From: Sphingobacteriales bacterium | GTDB taxonomy: Bacteria; Bacteroidota; Bacteroidia; Chitinophagales; Chitinophagaceae | Length of the DNA stretch: 64,000 nt | Direction of reading: 5' to 3' | NCBI GenBank assembly: GCA_004144185.1 | Contig: SEFP01000005.1 | Coordinates: forward strand, 1 to 64,000 | In this document: positions 26,756 to 34,874 of the stretch, one piece after another | How positions within the stretch are numbered: the stretch's first letter is position 1 | Layout: the number at the start of each line of letters is the position of its first letter | The notes under the pieces: generated by a model | Seen by the model: only the letters and a program-made list of their open reading frames with translations | Databases searched by the model: none | What the model was told of the DNA's origin: nothing | Made by a program: the position numbers and the translations under genes

Positions 26756-26867
26756 AGATAGGGCGATAGGCCGGAAACGTCGAATTAGGACATAGACATT
26801 CTGGGGGATCGTAAAGTAGGAGTCTCACGGCAGTTGTTTTGTTACTCCCGGTTCATTCAGGCAGCCA

Positions 26868-27494
26868 TCAGCGCGGCACGTAAATCAGTACTTTATCCTC
26901 AAAGGCGGGTTCGTCGAATACCCGGGGCAACGGCAGTACCCGCGGTTTGACGCCGCTCTCGGCAAATTCCTGGACCAGGTCGCCACCTTTCAGGCAAATC
27001 AGGCCATTGCCGTATTCCGCACTCTGACGCCCGACCCGCAGATGTGGTTTGGCCCATTGCCAAAGGGTGCCCAACGGCGCTACAGCCCGCGATACGGCAA
27101 AGTCAAACTCAGGCACTTTCAGGTCTTCCACACGGCTGTGAAACGCCTGTACATTCTGCAAATCAATGGCTTCGGCTACTGCCTGTACCACCTTGATCTT
27201 TTTTCCGATACTATCGACCAGCGTAAACTGGACTTCCGGAAAAAAAATCGCCAGTGGAATACCCGGAAAGCCACCACCGGTGCCGATATCGAGCACCCGC
27301 GCGCCGGGGCTGAAGTTGCACACCGCTGCAATGGCCAGCGAATGCAGGACATGACGCTCGTAAAAGTTGCCGATGTCTTTGCGCGAAATGACGTTGATCT
27401 GCTCGTTCCATTCCCGGTACAGCGGTCCCAAGGCGGCAAACTGTTCTTTCTGGGCAGGGGTAAAATCAGCAAAATAATGTTCGATCAGTTCCAT
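26868..27494 (-). CDS. rsmG: 16S rRNA (guanine-527 N7)-methyltransferase
   Basis: The 208-aa SAM enzyme methylates G527 in the 530 loop of 16S rRNA; loss confers low-level streptomycin resistance in other bacteria. Motifs: LYREWNEQINVISRKD and FYERHVLHSL near the start, VLDIGTGGGFPGIPLAI for SAM binding, HSRVEDL, and DFAVSRAVAPLGTLWQWAKPHL. Its first 10 nt overlap the end of the upstream membrane glycosyltransferase gene, so it is translated from a shared transcript. Confidence 0.95.
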   Translation of the reverse strand: MELIEHYFADFTPAQKEQFAALGPLYREWNEQINVISRKDIGNFYERHVLHSLAIAAVCNFSPGARVLDIGTGGGFPGIPLAIFFPEVQFTLVDSIGKKIKVVQAVAEAIDLQNVQAFHSRVEDLKVPEFDFAVSRAVAPLGTLWQWAKPHLRVGRQSAEYGNGLICLKGGDLVQEFAESGVKPRVLPLPRVFDEPAFEDKVLIYVPR

Positions 27495-28606
27495 TGAGAC
27501 TTGTTTTTCCAGAAGATATAAGGCGCAAAAAAAAGAGGGTAGAGCGCGTAACCTGCATCAAAACCCAACAGTTGTCCAAAGGTAAACGGCGTGTTGTAGC
27601 ACCGCGCCTGCCGGCTGAAAATACCCGCGAAAAACAGCAGCCGTACGATACACAGGGCTCCGGCAGCAAAGCCATACCAGGCAGCATCCAACCAGAGACC
27701 CAAAAGAATGCATGGGACTAATAACCAGCTCAGGGTATGCGTGGCACTTAGCGTCGCCAGCAGGATTTTGACCGGCCAGCGGTAATACTTGCCGGTGCTC
27801 AGATGCCGTTGTTTCTGCCGGATATAAGCGTTCAGGTGAGGCTGTGACGGGCTGTATACATGCGCTTCGCCCAAAGACACTACGGCTACGTTATGGGCCG
27901 TCGCACCAATCCGCATCAGCATATCGTCGTCTCCGGAAAGGGTGCGCGTCCAAAGCGGATTTTGTGCGACCTGTTGAAAGAGAGCTTTCCGGACACACAG
28001 GTTGCGTCCTACGGCCATGTAATGCACGCCGAGCTGGTGAAAGGCTTTGATGTTTAAGAAGCTCAACAGGGTTTCCGCGCGGATAAACGCGTTGAGGGCG
28101 CCGGGTCGGGGTTCGTATGGCCCGGATCCCACCACAATCGATATTCCGGAATCCATCGCGGTTACCATCTGTTCGATCCAGTACGGTGAGGCCGGTACAC
28201 AATCCGCATCCGTAAACAGCAATACGTCATGTGCTGCTACGGTCACACCAGCGACCAGCGCACCCTTTTTGCCGGGAAAAACCTTTTCGGCAGATACCAA
28301 CCGGTGATAACGCAGGTGCGGATACGTGGCCTGGAGATCAGCTATTACCCGCGACGTGTCATCAGTCGAATCATCATCTACTACGATCACTTCGTAATCC
28401 GGATACGCCTGTTCCAGCAACGCGCGAAGGCGATGATTCAGGTGATGTGCTTCGTTGCGGGCACACACTATAACCGATACGGACGGCTGACCGGACGCCA
28501 TCGGAACGGTTGATTTTTTTTGCAGGATCAGATCCAGAAAAATCAGGTAAACCAGTTGAATCAGCAGCACCACAACAGCTCCAATACCGGTCAGAACCCA
28601 AAACAT
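27485..28606 (-). CDS. Membrane glycosyltransferase family 2
   Basis: I chose the ATG at 28606, which starts a membrane helix (MFWVLTGIGAVVVLLIQLVYL) and lies 4 nt after a -7-like box; the frame is open to 28702. The 373-aa protein has GT2 motifs SVSVIVCARNEAHHL, VVDDDSTDDT, LFTDADC, the acceptor motif SGDDDMLMRI, and QRHLSTGKYYRW as a QxxRW-like motif of processive enzymes. Three to four C-terminal helices anchor it in the inner membrane. It probably makes or extends a surface or lipid-linked glycan; the sugar is unknown. It overlaps rsmG by 10 nt. Confidence 0.9.
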   Translation of the reverse strand: MFWVLTGIGAVVVLLIQLVYLIFLDLILQKKSTVPMASGQPSVSVIVCARNEAHHLNHRLRALLEQAYPDYEVIVVDDDSTDDTSRVIADLQATYPHLRYHRLVSAEKVFPGKKGALVAGVTVAAHDVLLFTDADCVPASPYWIEQMVTAMDSGISIVVGSGPYEPRPGALNAFIRAETLLSFLNIKAFHQLGVHYMAVGRNLCVRKALFQQVAQNPLWTRTLSGDDDMLMRIGATAHNVAVVSLGEAHVYSPSQPHLNAYIRQKQRHLSTGKYYRWPVKILLATLSATHTLSWLLVPCILLGLWLDAAWYGFAAGALCIVRLLFFAGIFSRQARCYNTPFTFGQLLGFDAGYALYPLFFAPYIFWKNKSQWN

Positions 28607-28610
28607 GGCG

Positions 28611-28618
28611 CGAAGGTA
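28611..28618 (-). promoter_or_regulatory. -7-like box of the membrane GT2 gene, near-leaderless
   Basis: The minus-strand TACCTTCG (one mismatch) ends 4 nt before the ATG at 28606. Confidence 0.4.
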
Positions 28619-28744
28619 GCGTTGTAGTGAGGATGTTCCGGATGCGGCCCTGACCTGCTTTTTCGGTTTCGCGGTACCAAAAGTTTTAATTGTTAAAATC
28701 ACCGGTTACTTTCGCCCCATCTTCTCTTTTTAAATCTAACGTTT

Positions 28745-29209
28745 ATGAACACCGAATTCCAACATCCGGAATCCTCGCTTACACTTGAGGACGCGGCTAA
28801 AATGCATCTGGCTGAATCGGCCAAATGGGCCCGGTTTCTGGCTATTATTGGCTTTGTACTGATTGCCCTGATTGTACTGGCTGCCGCCCTGTTTCTGACG
28901 ATGGGCAGTGCTTTGAGCGACGCTTTTGTCCAGAGCGGTGCGCCTCCGCTTACCGGTTTTCTAATTGGAGTTATTTATCTGGTGCTGGGCGGTATTTATC
29001 TGTATCCGACGGTTCAATTGTTCAACTTTGCCAAGCATACCAAAGCGGCCCTGCAAAGTAACCAGTCGCGCCAGCTCACTGAAAGCATGGGCAATCTGAA
29101 AAATGTATTTAAGTTTTTCGGTATCCTCACTGTAATCGTAATCGGCATTTATCTGCTGATGATTGTTTTGGTGCTCGCTATGGGTGCCGGCAATCTGATG
29201 GGCCGATAA
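28745..29209 (+). CDS. DUF5362 family membrane protein
   Basis: The 154-aa protein has a polar N-terminus and three to four membrane helices (LAIIGFVLIALIVLAAALF, FLIGVIYLVLGGIYLYP, and FGILTVIVIGIYLLMIVLVL). The pattern of an early L-x-x-A-K-W-x-x-F-L motif, a central LYPTVQLFNFAKHTK and a Q/S-rich segment is that of DUF5362, widespread in Bacteroidota with unknown function. A TACTTTCG -7-like box lies about 30 nt upstream (28708-28715). It is monocistronic with a strong terminator. Confidence 0.85.
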   Translation: MNTEFQHPESSLTLEDAAKMHLAESAKWARFLAIIGFVLIALIVLAAALFLTMGSALSDAFVQSGAPPLTGFLIGVIYLVLGGIYLYPTVQLFNFAKHTKAALQSNQSRQLTESMGNLKNVFKFFGILTVIVIGIYLLMIVLVLAMGAGNLMGR

Positions 29210-29234
29210 GGCCTCATACCATTCCGGCATCTTT

Positions 29235-29269
29235 AAAAGGCCTTGCTTTCAAAAGCAAGGCCTTTTTTT
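29235..29269 (+). terminator. Terminator of the DUF5362 gene
   Basis: Stem AAAAGGCCTTGC / GCAAGGCCTTTTTTT with a short TTTCAAAA loop and a T-tract. Confidence 0.92.
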
Positions 29270-29301
29270 GTTAGAATGATTTTGTAGGCTGCCTCTGCAT
29301 C

Positions 29302-29463
29302 ATGAAACATGTTTCGAAGCAAGACCTGCCCACTAAAATATGTGCAGTTTGTAAGCGACCTTTTACCTGGCGCAAGAAATGGGCACGCGACTGGGAAGGA
29401 GTTCTGTATTGCAGCGAACGCTGCCGCCGGACTAAAACGGTTCCGGAACCTTCCAAAACGTAA
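29302..29463 (+). CDS. DUF2256 family zinc-ribbon-like small protein
   Basis: ATG at 29302, TAA at 29461, 53 aa. The sequence [20 protein letters not shown] continuing to LYCSERCRR matches DUF2256: two CxxC-type pairs (C-A-V-C and C-S-E-R-C) around a conserved [11 protein letters not shown] block. The four Cys probably bind zinc. Family function is unknown; in other genomes it often lies next to photolyase/cryptochrome or deoxyribodipyrimidine genes, which are not present here. The terminator overlaps the stop codon. Confidence 0.88.
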   Translation: MKHVSKQDLPTKICAVCKRPFTWRKKWARDWEGVLYCSERCRRTKTVPEPSKT

Positions 29464-29498
29464 AAGACGCCCTCAACTGAAGGCGTCTTTTACGTTTT
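29455..29498. terminator. Bidirectional terminator
   Basis: A perfect 17-bp stem (AAAACGTAAAAGACGCC with its complement) around a 10-nt loop. It serves the DUF2256 gene on plus and the peptidase gene on minus, and includes the DUF2256 stop codon. Confidence 0.93.
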
Positions 29499-29513
29499 GG
29501 TTCTGCAACTATT

Positions 29514-31661
29514 TTACCGCAGCTTCTCGTCGAAGTAGTCAGTAATCTTTTGCATCAGGTGAATGCGGTCTTTCCCGCGTACGTTGTGCGGATGACCGGG
29601 ATACACAAAATAATCGACCTGCACCCCATTCTCTACGCACGAGCGTAAAAAGTTGATGCTGTGCTGCCAGACCACTACATCGTCATCCGTGCCGTGAATC
29701 AGCATCAGGTCGCCTTTCAGATTTTTTACTTTGTTCGACAAACGAGCGTCTTCATAGCCGGCCGGGTTGTCTTGCGGCGCATCCATATACCGCTCGGTGT
29801 ACATAATTTCATACCATTTCCAGTCGAGCACCGGACCGCCGGCCACACCGGCTTGGTAGGCCCCCGGATGACGCAGCATCAGGCTGGTCGTCATAAACCC
29901 GCCAAAGCTCCAGCCATGTACGCCCATCCGGGCTGTGTCGATATACGTTTGCTCGCGCAGATACCGGTTGCCGACCAACTGATCGTCCATTTCTACAGTA
30001 CCCAGCTTCCGGAATGTCGCACGTTCAAAGGCCAGTCCACGGTTGGAAGAGCCCCGACCGTCCATTGTAAACACCACATAGCCTTTCTGCGCCAGCAACT
30101 CGTACCACAGGTTTCCGGAAGCCGGCCAGGCGTTACGGATCAGCTGTACGTGCGGACCGTTATACAAATAGGTGATGCTCGGATACTTCCGGCTGGGATC
30201 AAAGTTGGTTGGCAAAATCACCTTTCCGTAGAGCGGGGTGCCATCAGCCGCACGGAGCGTTACGTCTTGTACCTGCGGCCGGTTATAACCTGTCAACGGA
30301 TCTTTAGCCGTCAGCAGCGTTTCGCTTTTGCCGGTGCGGGTGTTGATGATCGACACTACGCGCGGAACGGTATTGCTGCTGTACGTATCGTATAGCCACT
30401 GGCCATCTTCCGAGGCGATAGCCGTATGGGTGCCGGCACCTTGGGTCAGGCGACGCATCTTCCCGGTTTTCCAGTTGACCGCATACACCTGTTTGTCCAT
30501 CGCGCCGTCTTTGGTTCCGGAAATAAGAACTTCATTCGTCGGCGCGTGCATGGCCAGAATCTCATTCACCAGCCAGTCGCCTTTGGTGACGGCATTCAGC
30601 AGCGTTCCGGAAAGGTCGTAGCGATACAGGTGCATAGACCCGTCGCGCTGGCTCCACCACAAAAACTCGTTGGTGCTGCCCGGCAGAAACTGCGCTGGAT
30701 GCTGCGGCTCTACATAGGCATCACTTTTTTCTTCAAACAGCGTTTTGACCGGCTGACCCGTCATCGCGTCGTACTGCACCATACGCAGGTGATTCTGATC
30801 GCGGTTGAGCAAACCTACCAACACGTATTTCTCATCCGGGCTCCACGTCACCGCCGTCAAATACTGATCGAGGGGCGCACCGGTTTGCAGAACCGTAGTG
30901 GTTTTCGTTTGGGGATGATACACCCATACTGTTACCTGATGCGAGGAATCACCCGCCATCGGGTATTTGATGTTTTTGGACACCGCCGGCATCTGGCCCC
31001 AGTTCACCACCGGGTAGTCTTTCACCGGACTTTGATCCATCCGGTAATACGCCAGGTGGTTGCCTTTCGGTGAAAAAAACAGTCCGCCTTCGATGCCAAA
31101 CTCGTTGCGGTGCACGCTTTGTCCGTTTACGATCGTATACGACCCGTCAGACGTCACCTGAACCGGTGTGCCGCTCGGCGGGTTCAGATAAATATCGTTG
31201 TCTATGGTATAAGCGACCCACCCGGTTTCGGAAGCCACTTCAATATTGGCAGCATTCTCACGCAGTTCCTTGAGCTCGGCCCGCATCGTCTCCGGCATGG
31301 CTACCTGTGCGAAGTACAGTTTGTTGCCCCGTACAAAATACCCCCGGCCATTGGGAAGCCAGTTCAGTTGCGGCAATGCTTTCAGGGTGTCACCACCAAA
31401 ATACGACTGGTTGATCCGTGTCAGCGGAAGGGTATCAAGGACTCCGGTCAGCAGGTTGCGCCGGACCCACACGTCTTTGCCGGATTGCTTGGCGTTGTAT
31501 TGCAATAACGGTGTTCCGGAAAGAAAAGTGGCCCCGCGGATCGTTTCAACGGCCAGGGTAGAACCCAGACCGGTCACGGCCTCGGCCATGGTAAAGTTTT
31601 TGCCCTGGGCAAAGCCAACCGCCGGTAGGAGTCCCAGCAGCGTACAGAAAAAGGATTTCAT
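29514..31661 (-). CDS. S9 family prolyl oligopeptidase (DPP-IV-like), exported
   Basis: I chose the ATG at 31661, which opens a signal peptide (MKSFFCTLLGLLPAVGFAQ); the frame extends to 31688. The 715-aa protein has an N-terminal DPP-IV-type beta-propeller (GVEGGLFFSPKGNHLAYYRMDQSPV, the region with double-Glu-like contacts) and a C-terminal alpha/beta hydrolase. The catalytic Ser is in GVHGWSFGGFMTTSLM, the Asp in LMLIHGTDDDVVVWQ and the His in YPGHPHNVRG. DPP-IV enzymes cut X-Pro dipeptides from peptide N-termini in the periplasm. It is one of the standard periplasmic peptidases of Bacteroidota. Confidence 0.95.
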   Translation of the reverse strand: MKSFFCTLLGLLPAVGFAQGKNFTMAEAVTGLGSTLAVETIRGATFLSGTPLLQYNAKQSGKDVWVRRNLLTGVLDTLPLTRINQSYFGGDTLKALPQLNWLPNGRGYFVRGNKLYFAQVAMPETMRAELKELRENAANIEVASETGWVAYTIDNDIYLNPPSGTPVQVTSDGSYTIVNGQSVHRNEFGIEGGLFFSPKGNHLAYYRMDQSPVKDYPVVNWGQMPAVSKNIKYPMAGDSSHQVTVWVYHPQTKTTTVLQTGAPLDQYLTAVTWSPDEKYVLVGLLNRDQNHLRMVQYDAMTGQPVKTLFEEKSDAYVEPQHPAQFLPGSTNEFLWWSQRDGSMHLYRYDLSGTLLNAVTKGDWLVNEILAMHAPTNEVLISGTKDGAMDKQVYAVNWKTGKMRRLTQGAGTHTAIASEDGQWLYDTYSSNTVPRVVSIINTRTGKSETLLTAKDPLTGYNRPQVQDVTLRAADGTPLYGKVILPTNFDPSRKYPSITYLYNGPHVQLIRNAWPASGNLWYELLAQKGYVVFTMDGRGSSNRGLAFERATFRKLGTVEMDDQLVGNRYLREQTYIDTARMGVHGWSFGGFMTTSLMLRHPGAYQAGVAGGPVLDWKWYEIMYTERYMDAPQDNPAGYEDARLSNKVKNLKGDLMLIHGTDDDVVVWQHSINFLRSCVENGVQVDYFVYPGHPHNVRGKDRIHLMQKITDYFDEKLR

Positions 31662-31670
31662 GGATACCCG

Positions 31671-31678
31671 CAAAGCTA
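31671..31678 (-). promoter_or_regulatory. -7 box of the DPP-IV-like gene
   Basis: The minus-strand TAGCTTTG, a perfect TAnnTTTG match, ends 9 nt before the ATG at 31661. Confidence 0.5.
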
Positions 31679-31753
31679 AAGCAGACACGTTCTGCCGCCC
31701 GCGGATTTTATAAAAACAAAACTGGACTCTAGGACGGTATGCAGGTACGGATT

Positions 31754-32584
31754 TTACCAGCCCGAAACGGTTTCTTTCAAACGCACCAAACGGGTCAGTA
31801 ACCCTTCCAGCTGATCCAGCGGCAGCATGTTGGCGCCATCACTTTTGGCACAGGCCGGATCGGGATGGGTTTCGATGAACAGACCATCGACACCAACCGC
31901 CACGGCCGCTTTGGCAATGGTTTCAATCAACTGCGGATTGCCACCCGTTACACCACTGCTCTGATTGGGTTGTTGCAACGAATGTGTACAATCCATCACG
32001 GCTGGTACGCCAAACTGCTGCATCGCCGGAATGCCCCGGTAGTCTACCACCAGATCGCTGTAGCCAAAGGTGGTGCCGCGCTCGGTGAGGATAATGCCCT
32101 CGTTGCCGCTCTGCCGGATTTTGTCCACAGCAAATCCCATCGCCTCGGCCGACAAAAACTGTCCCTTTTTTACGTTAACTACTTTACCAGTCTGTGCCGC
32201 CGCTACCAGAATATCGGTCTGGCGACATAAAAACGCCGGTACCTGCAAGACGTCTACATACGCTGCGGCCATAACTGCTTCAGCAGCATCGTGAAAGTCT
32301 GTAACGACCGGTACGCCGAAGGTATCCCGCACTTTTGCCAGGATTTTTAACGCCTTCTCATCACCGATACCGGTGAAGGAGTCGATACGGGTGCGATTGG
32401 CTTTGCGGTAGGAGCCTTTAAAAACAAGCGGGATCTGAAGGCGCTGGCAGATTCCGGAAATCCGCTCGGCAATCTGCATCACGATGTCCTCGCCTTCAAT
32501 GGCACAGGGTCCGGCCATCAGAAACAAACGGTCAGACGTATACTTCTGGGCAGCGAGCAGGGTCGTGAGGGCAGCAGATTGCAT
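31754..32584 (-). CDS. kdsA: 3-deoxy-8-phosphooctulonate synthase
   Basis: The 276-aa enzyme condenses arabinose-5-phosphate with PEP to give KDO-8-phosphate, the precursor of the LPS inner core. The start at 32584 leaves MQSAALTTLL before the first strand; the upstream part to 32629 adds nothing conserved. Motifs: LMAGPCAIEGED, SYRKANRTRIDSFTGIG, VVTDFHDA, NVKKGQFLS, ERGTTFGYSDLVVD and MDCTHSLQQPN. The Cys in AGPCAIE (replaced by Asn in E. coli KdsA) marks the metal-dependent class. It fits functionally with the LPS glycosyltransferases at 4.4-6.2 kb. Confidence 0.95.
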   Translation of the reverse strand: MQSAALTTLLAAQKYTSDRLFLMAGPCAIEGEDIVMQIAERISGICQRLQIPLVFKGSYRKANRTRIDSFTGIGDEKALKILAKVRDTFGVPVVTDFHDAAEAVMAAAYVDVLQVPAFLCRQTDILVAAAQTGKVVNVKKGQFLSAEAMGFAVDKIRQSGNEGIILTERGTTFGYSDLVVDYRGIPAMQQFGVPAVMDCTHSLQQPNQSSGVTGGNPQLIETIAKAAVAVGVDGLFIETHPDPACAKSDGANMLPLDQLEGLLTRLVRLKETVSGW

Positions 32585-32591
32585 AGGCTGG

Positions 32592-32599
32592 CAAAAGTA
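32592..32599 (-). promoter_or_regulatory. -7 box of kdsA
   Basis: The minus-strand TACTTTTG, a perfect match, ends 7 nt before the kdsA ATG. Confidence 0.5.
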
Positions 32600-32737
32600 C
32601 ACAGTGCCCGGTTTATACGAAACCAGCATCCGGTTCCTGAAATGGACTCGAAGGTCGTTGCAAGCACGAAACAGGCCGGCTTCAAGAACCGCTTTGCCAT
32701 TCGGCTGTTATCTTACACAGCCTGCTGTTCCCTTTTC

Positions 32738-34063
32738 ATGCGCACTGATAAAACTACTTTACAAGATCTTTCCGTTTTCGGTCCGGAAGGAGGCGTCTTT
32801 TACCTGCTCGACCATACGCTTTCTGCGGTGGGACGGGCCACATTACGCCGCATGATAGAAGCGCCGCCTCAGAACTTCGAGGCGCTGGTACGGGTGCAGG
32901 AGGTGGTGCGCTGGTGGCATGCCAACCCACAGTTCTGGACCGGCTTTATTTCCAACGGAACGGTGGTAATGCTGGAGCGGTTTTTCGAAGCAGCTGATAG
33001 CGTCGCTGCACCGTCTTCCGGAATCCTCGGGTATCTGGCACCGGCTATTCAGAAGCTGTTCAACCGCAATGAATTTACGTTTGTCAAGTTTTCGGTGCAG
33101 CAACTGGCCGATTTCTACATCGGGTTGCGGGAGCTGCTGGATAAAGCCGGCGGCTTTCCGGAAGCACCGGCGCGCCTGCGGGAAGTGCTGAACGAAATTT
33201 CCGGAAGCATCGACGTACCGCTGATCGACCGGTTGCGGGCGGTTACCGGCAGCACCCCGCACAACGAACTGGCGCAACTGGCGTACCGCGCCCGACGGGA
33301 GCTGAAGACAATTACGCATCAACTGTTGTTGCACTTTGCGCAACTGGATGCCTGGCGGTCACTGGCGTTGGCGACCAGGAAACAAAACTGGCAGTTTCCG
33401 GAATTGCTTCCGGAAGGGAACGTTCGGTTTGAAGGAGAAGGTTTATATCACCCGTTGCTGAAACGTCCGGTTCCCTATGACCTGACCCTCACCCAAACCG
33501 AACATTTTTTGCTGCTGACCGGTGCCAATATGAGTGGTAAGACTACGTTTCTGCGATCGTTGGGACTGGCGGCGTTGCTGGCGCATGTAGGCTGTGGCGT
33601 ACCGGCTACCCGGCTGCGGATTTCCTTCCTACAGGGCATTGTGACCAATATGCACGTAGAAGACAACCTGCTGAAAGGCGAAAGTTATTTCTTTGCCGAG
33701 GTTCAGCGCATGAAGTCGACTGCACTGCGGTTGCAAAACCATGAGCCCCACCTGGTGCTGATGGACGAGTTGTTTAAAGGAACCAATGTGCACGATGCCT
33801 ATGAATGCACCAAAGCTGTGGTAGAAGGTCTGGCCGGCCGACAGAATCAGCTGATGGTCCTGTCTACGCATCTGCACGAGATCGCAGCTCATTTTGAAGG
33901 TAACAGTGCATTGCAATTCGGCCGTTTTGTAACCGAACAGGCCCCTGATGGGAGCTTCAGCTTTCCGTATAAGTTACTGCCCGGTGTATCGTCGGACCGG
34001 ATCGGATACCGCATTCTGCAACGCGAAGGCGTTTTGGAGCTGCTGAAAGGAAAAGCGAACTAA
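32738..34063 (+). CDS. MutS-like ATPase lacking the mismatch-recognition domain
   Basis: I chose the ATG at 32738; the frame is open to 32579 but that part overlaps kdsA. The 441-aa protein consists of MutS core/lever (domain III-like) helices and the ABC ATPase domain. Visible motifs: Walker A TGANMSGKTTFLRSLG, the VEDNLLKGESYFFAEVQRMK signature region, Walker B HLVLMDELFKGTN, and LSTHLHEIA with the conserved His. The N-terminal mismatch-binding domain I (with FxE) and the connector are absent, so it is not canonical mismatch repair MutS, and it also lacks a Smr domain. Short MutS-like proteins of this type are frequent in Bacteroidota; function unknown. Confidence 0.88.
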   Translation: MRTDKTTLQDLSVFGPEGGVFYLLDHTLSAVGRATLRRMIEAPPQNFEALVRVQEVVRWWHANPQFWTGFISNGTVVMLERFFEAADSVAAPSSGILGYLAPAIQKLFNRNEFTFVKFSVQQLADFYIGLRELLDKAGGFPEAPARLREVLNEISGSIDVPLIDRLRAVTGSTPHNELAQLAYRARRELKTITHQLLLHFAQLDAWRSLALATRKQNWQFPELLPEGNVRFEGEGLYHPLLKRPVPYDLTLTQTEHFLLLTGANMSGKTTFLRSLGLAALLAHVGCGVPATRLRISFLQGIVTNMHVEDNLLKGESYFFAEVQRMKSTALRLQNHEPHLVLMDELFKGTNVHDAYECTKAVVEGLAGRQNQLMVLSTHLHEIAAHFEGNSALQFGRFVTEQAPDGSFSFPYKLLPGVSSDRIGYRILQREGVLELLKGKAN

Positions 34064-34190
34064 GGATTCTGAAGAGGTCTTCCGCAACAAACTGAGCTTT
34101 GGTTCGGACGCTGTTCGGATGAATTCGATCAGACTGATTTTAATCAGATGAGGTAGTCTCCTGTCTGCTGCCGGCCATCCGGAATCCCGT

Positions 34191-34220
34191 TTTGCATCCT
34201 GCCGGCTGAAATTATCTTTA
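34191..34220 (+). promoter_or_regulatory. Promoter of the ECF sigma operon
   Basis: -33 TTTG (34191-34194), 18-nt spacer, -7 TATCTTTA (34213-34220; one mismatch). Housekeeping-type promoter; leader about 60 nt. A small palindrome CTGATTTTAATCAG lies upstream at about 34131-34148. Confidence 0.5.
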
Positions 34221-34283
34221 CCGCTTTTCCCAACCTTAAAGCCGCATTCACCCGTCTGTAAAGGTGCTTAAGCTTTTATTCTT

Positions 34284-34859
34284 TTGTCAATAGCCTTGGC
34301 CTTCCCCGCAGCTGCCCAAACGAGCGAGTTGGAAACTCTCATTCAGGGGTGCGTCCGCAACGAGCGGAGCGCCCAGGAACGGGTGTACCGACTGTTCTAT
34401 GGCCGGATGATGGCACTGGTCCGTCGCTATATCGACAAACAGGAAGTAGCGGAAGAGTTGTTGAATAATGGGTTTTTACGGGCGTTTCAAAAAATTGCGC
34501 TATACAACTTTCAGGGGTCTTTTGAAGGGTGGCTGCGTAAGATTGTGTTTCACGCGGTCTGTGATTATGTGAAAACAGCTGATAAGCCCGGTACCATGGT
34601 TGCCCTCAACGATACCCACGAATTTGTATCGCAGAGTGATGCCAGCCGGCTGGAGTATGACGAACTCATTAAGTTGGTGCAGGAATTGCCACTGGCTACC
34701 CGCGCAGTGTTCAACATGTACGTGATGGATGGGCTTTCACACCGCGAAATCGGTGAAGCCCTGCAGATTAGTGACGGAACCTCCAAGTGGCATCTTTCAG
34801 AAGGACGGAAGATGCTCCGGGAGCGGATTGAAAAGCTTAAGTTGAACTACAAACAGTAA
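34284..34859 (+). CDS. ECF-type RNA polymerase sigma factor
   Basis: The 191-aa sigma factor has region 2 (YRLFYGRMMALVRRY, the ELLNNGFLRAFQKI core-binding helix and GSFEGWLRKIVFHAVCDYVK for -10 recognition) and region 4 (LPLATRAVFNMYVMDGLSHREIGEALQISDGTSKWHLSEGRKML) for -35 recognition. No ATG is available: an in-frame stop lies at 34269-34271, so the start must be TTG at 34284, 34296 or 34329. The family usually begins near the ETLIQGC segment, favouring 34329. It is followed 15 nt later by a membrane-spanning partner that probably controls it. Confidence 0.9.
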   Translation: MSIALAFPAAAQTSELETLIQGCVRNERSAQERVYRLFYGRMMALVRRYIDKQEVAEELLNNGFLRAFQKIALYNFQGSFEGWLRKIVFHAVCDYVKTADKPGTMVALNDTHEFVSQSDASRLEYDELIKLVQELPLATRAVFNMYVMDGLSHREIGEALQISDGTSKWHLSEGRKMLRERIEKLKLNYKQ

Positions 34860-34874
34860 AATTTTATCCGGCTC

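Noticed and set aside
26347-26867. CRISPR array
   Set aside because: Repeats are inverted pairs with different spacing and only two to three copies; no uniform direct repeats or cas genes.
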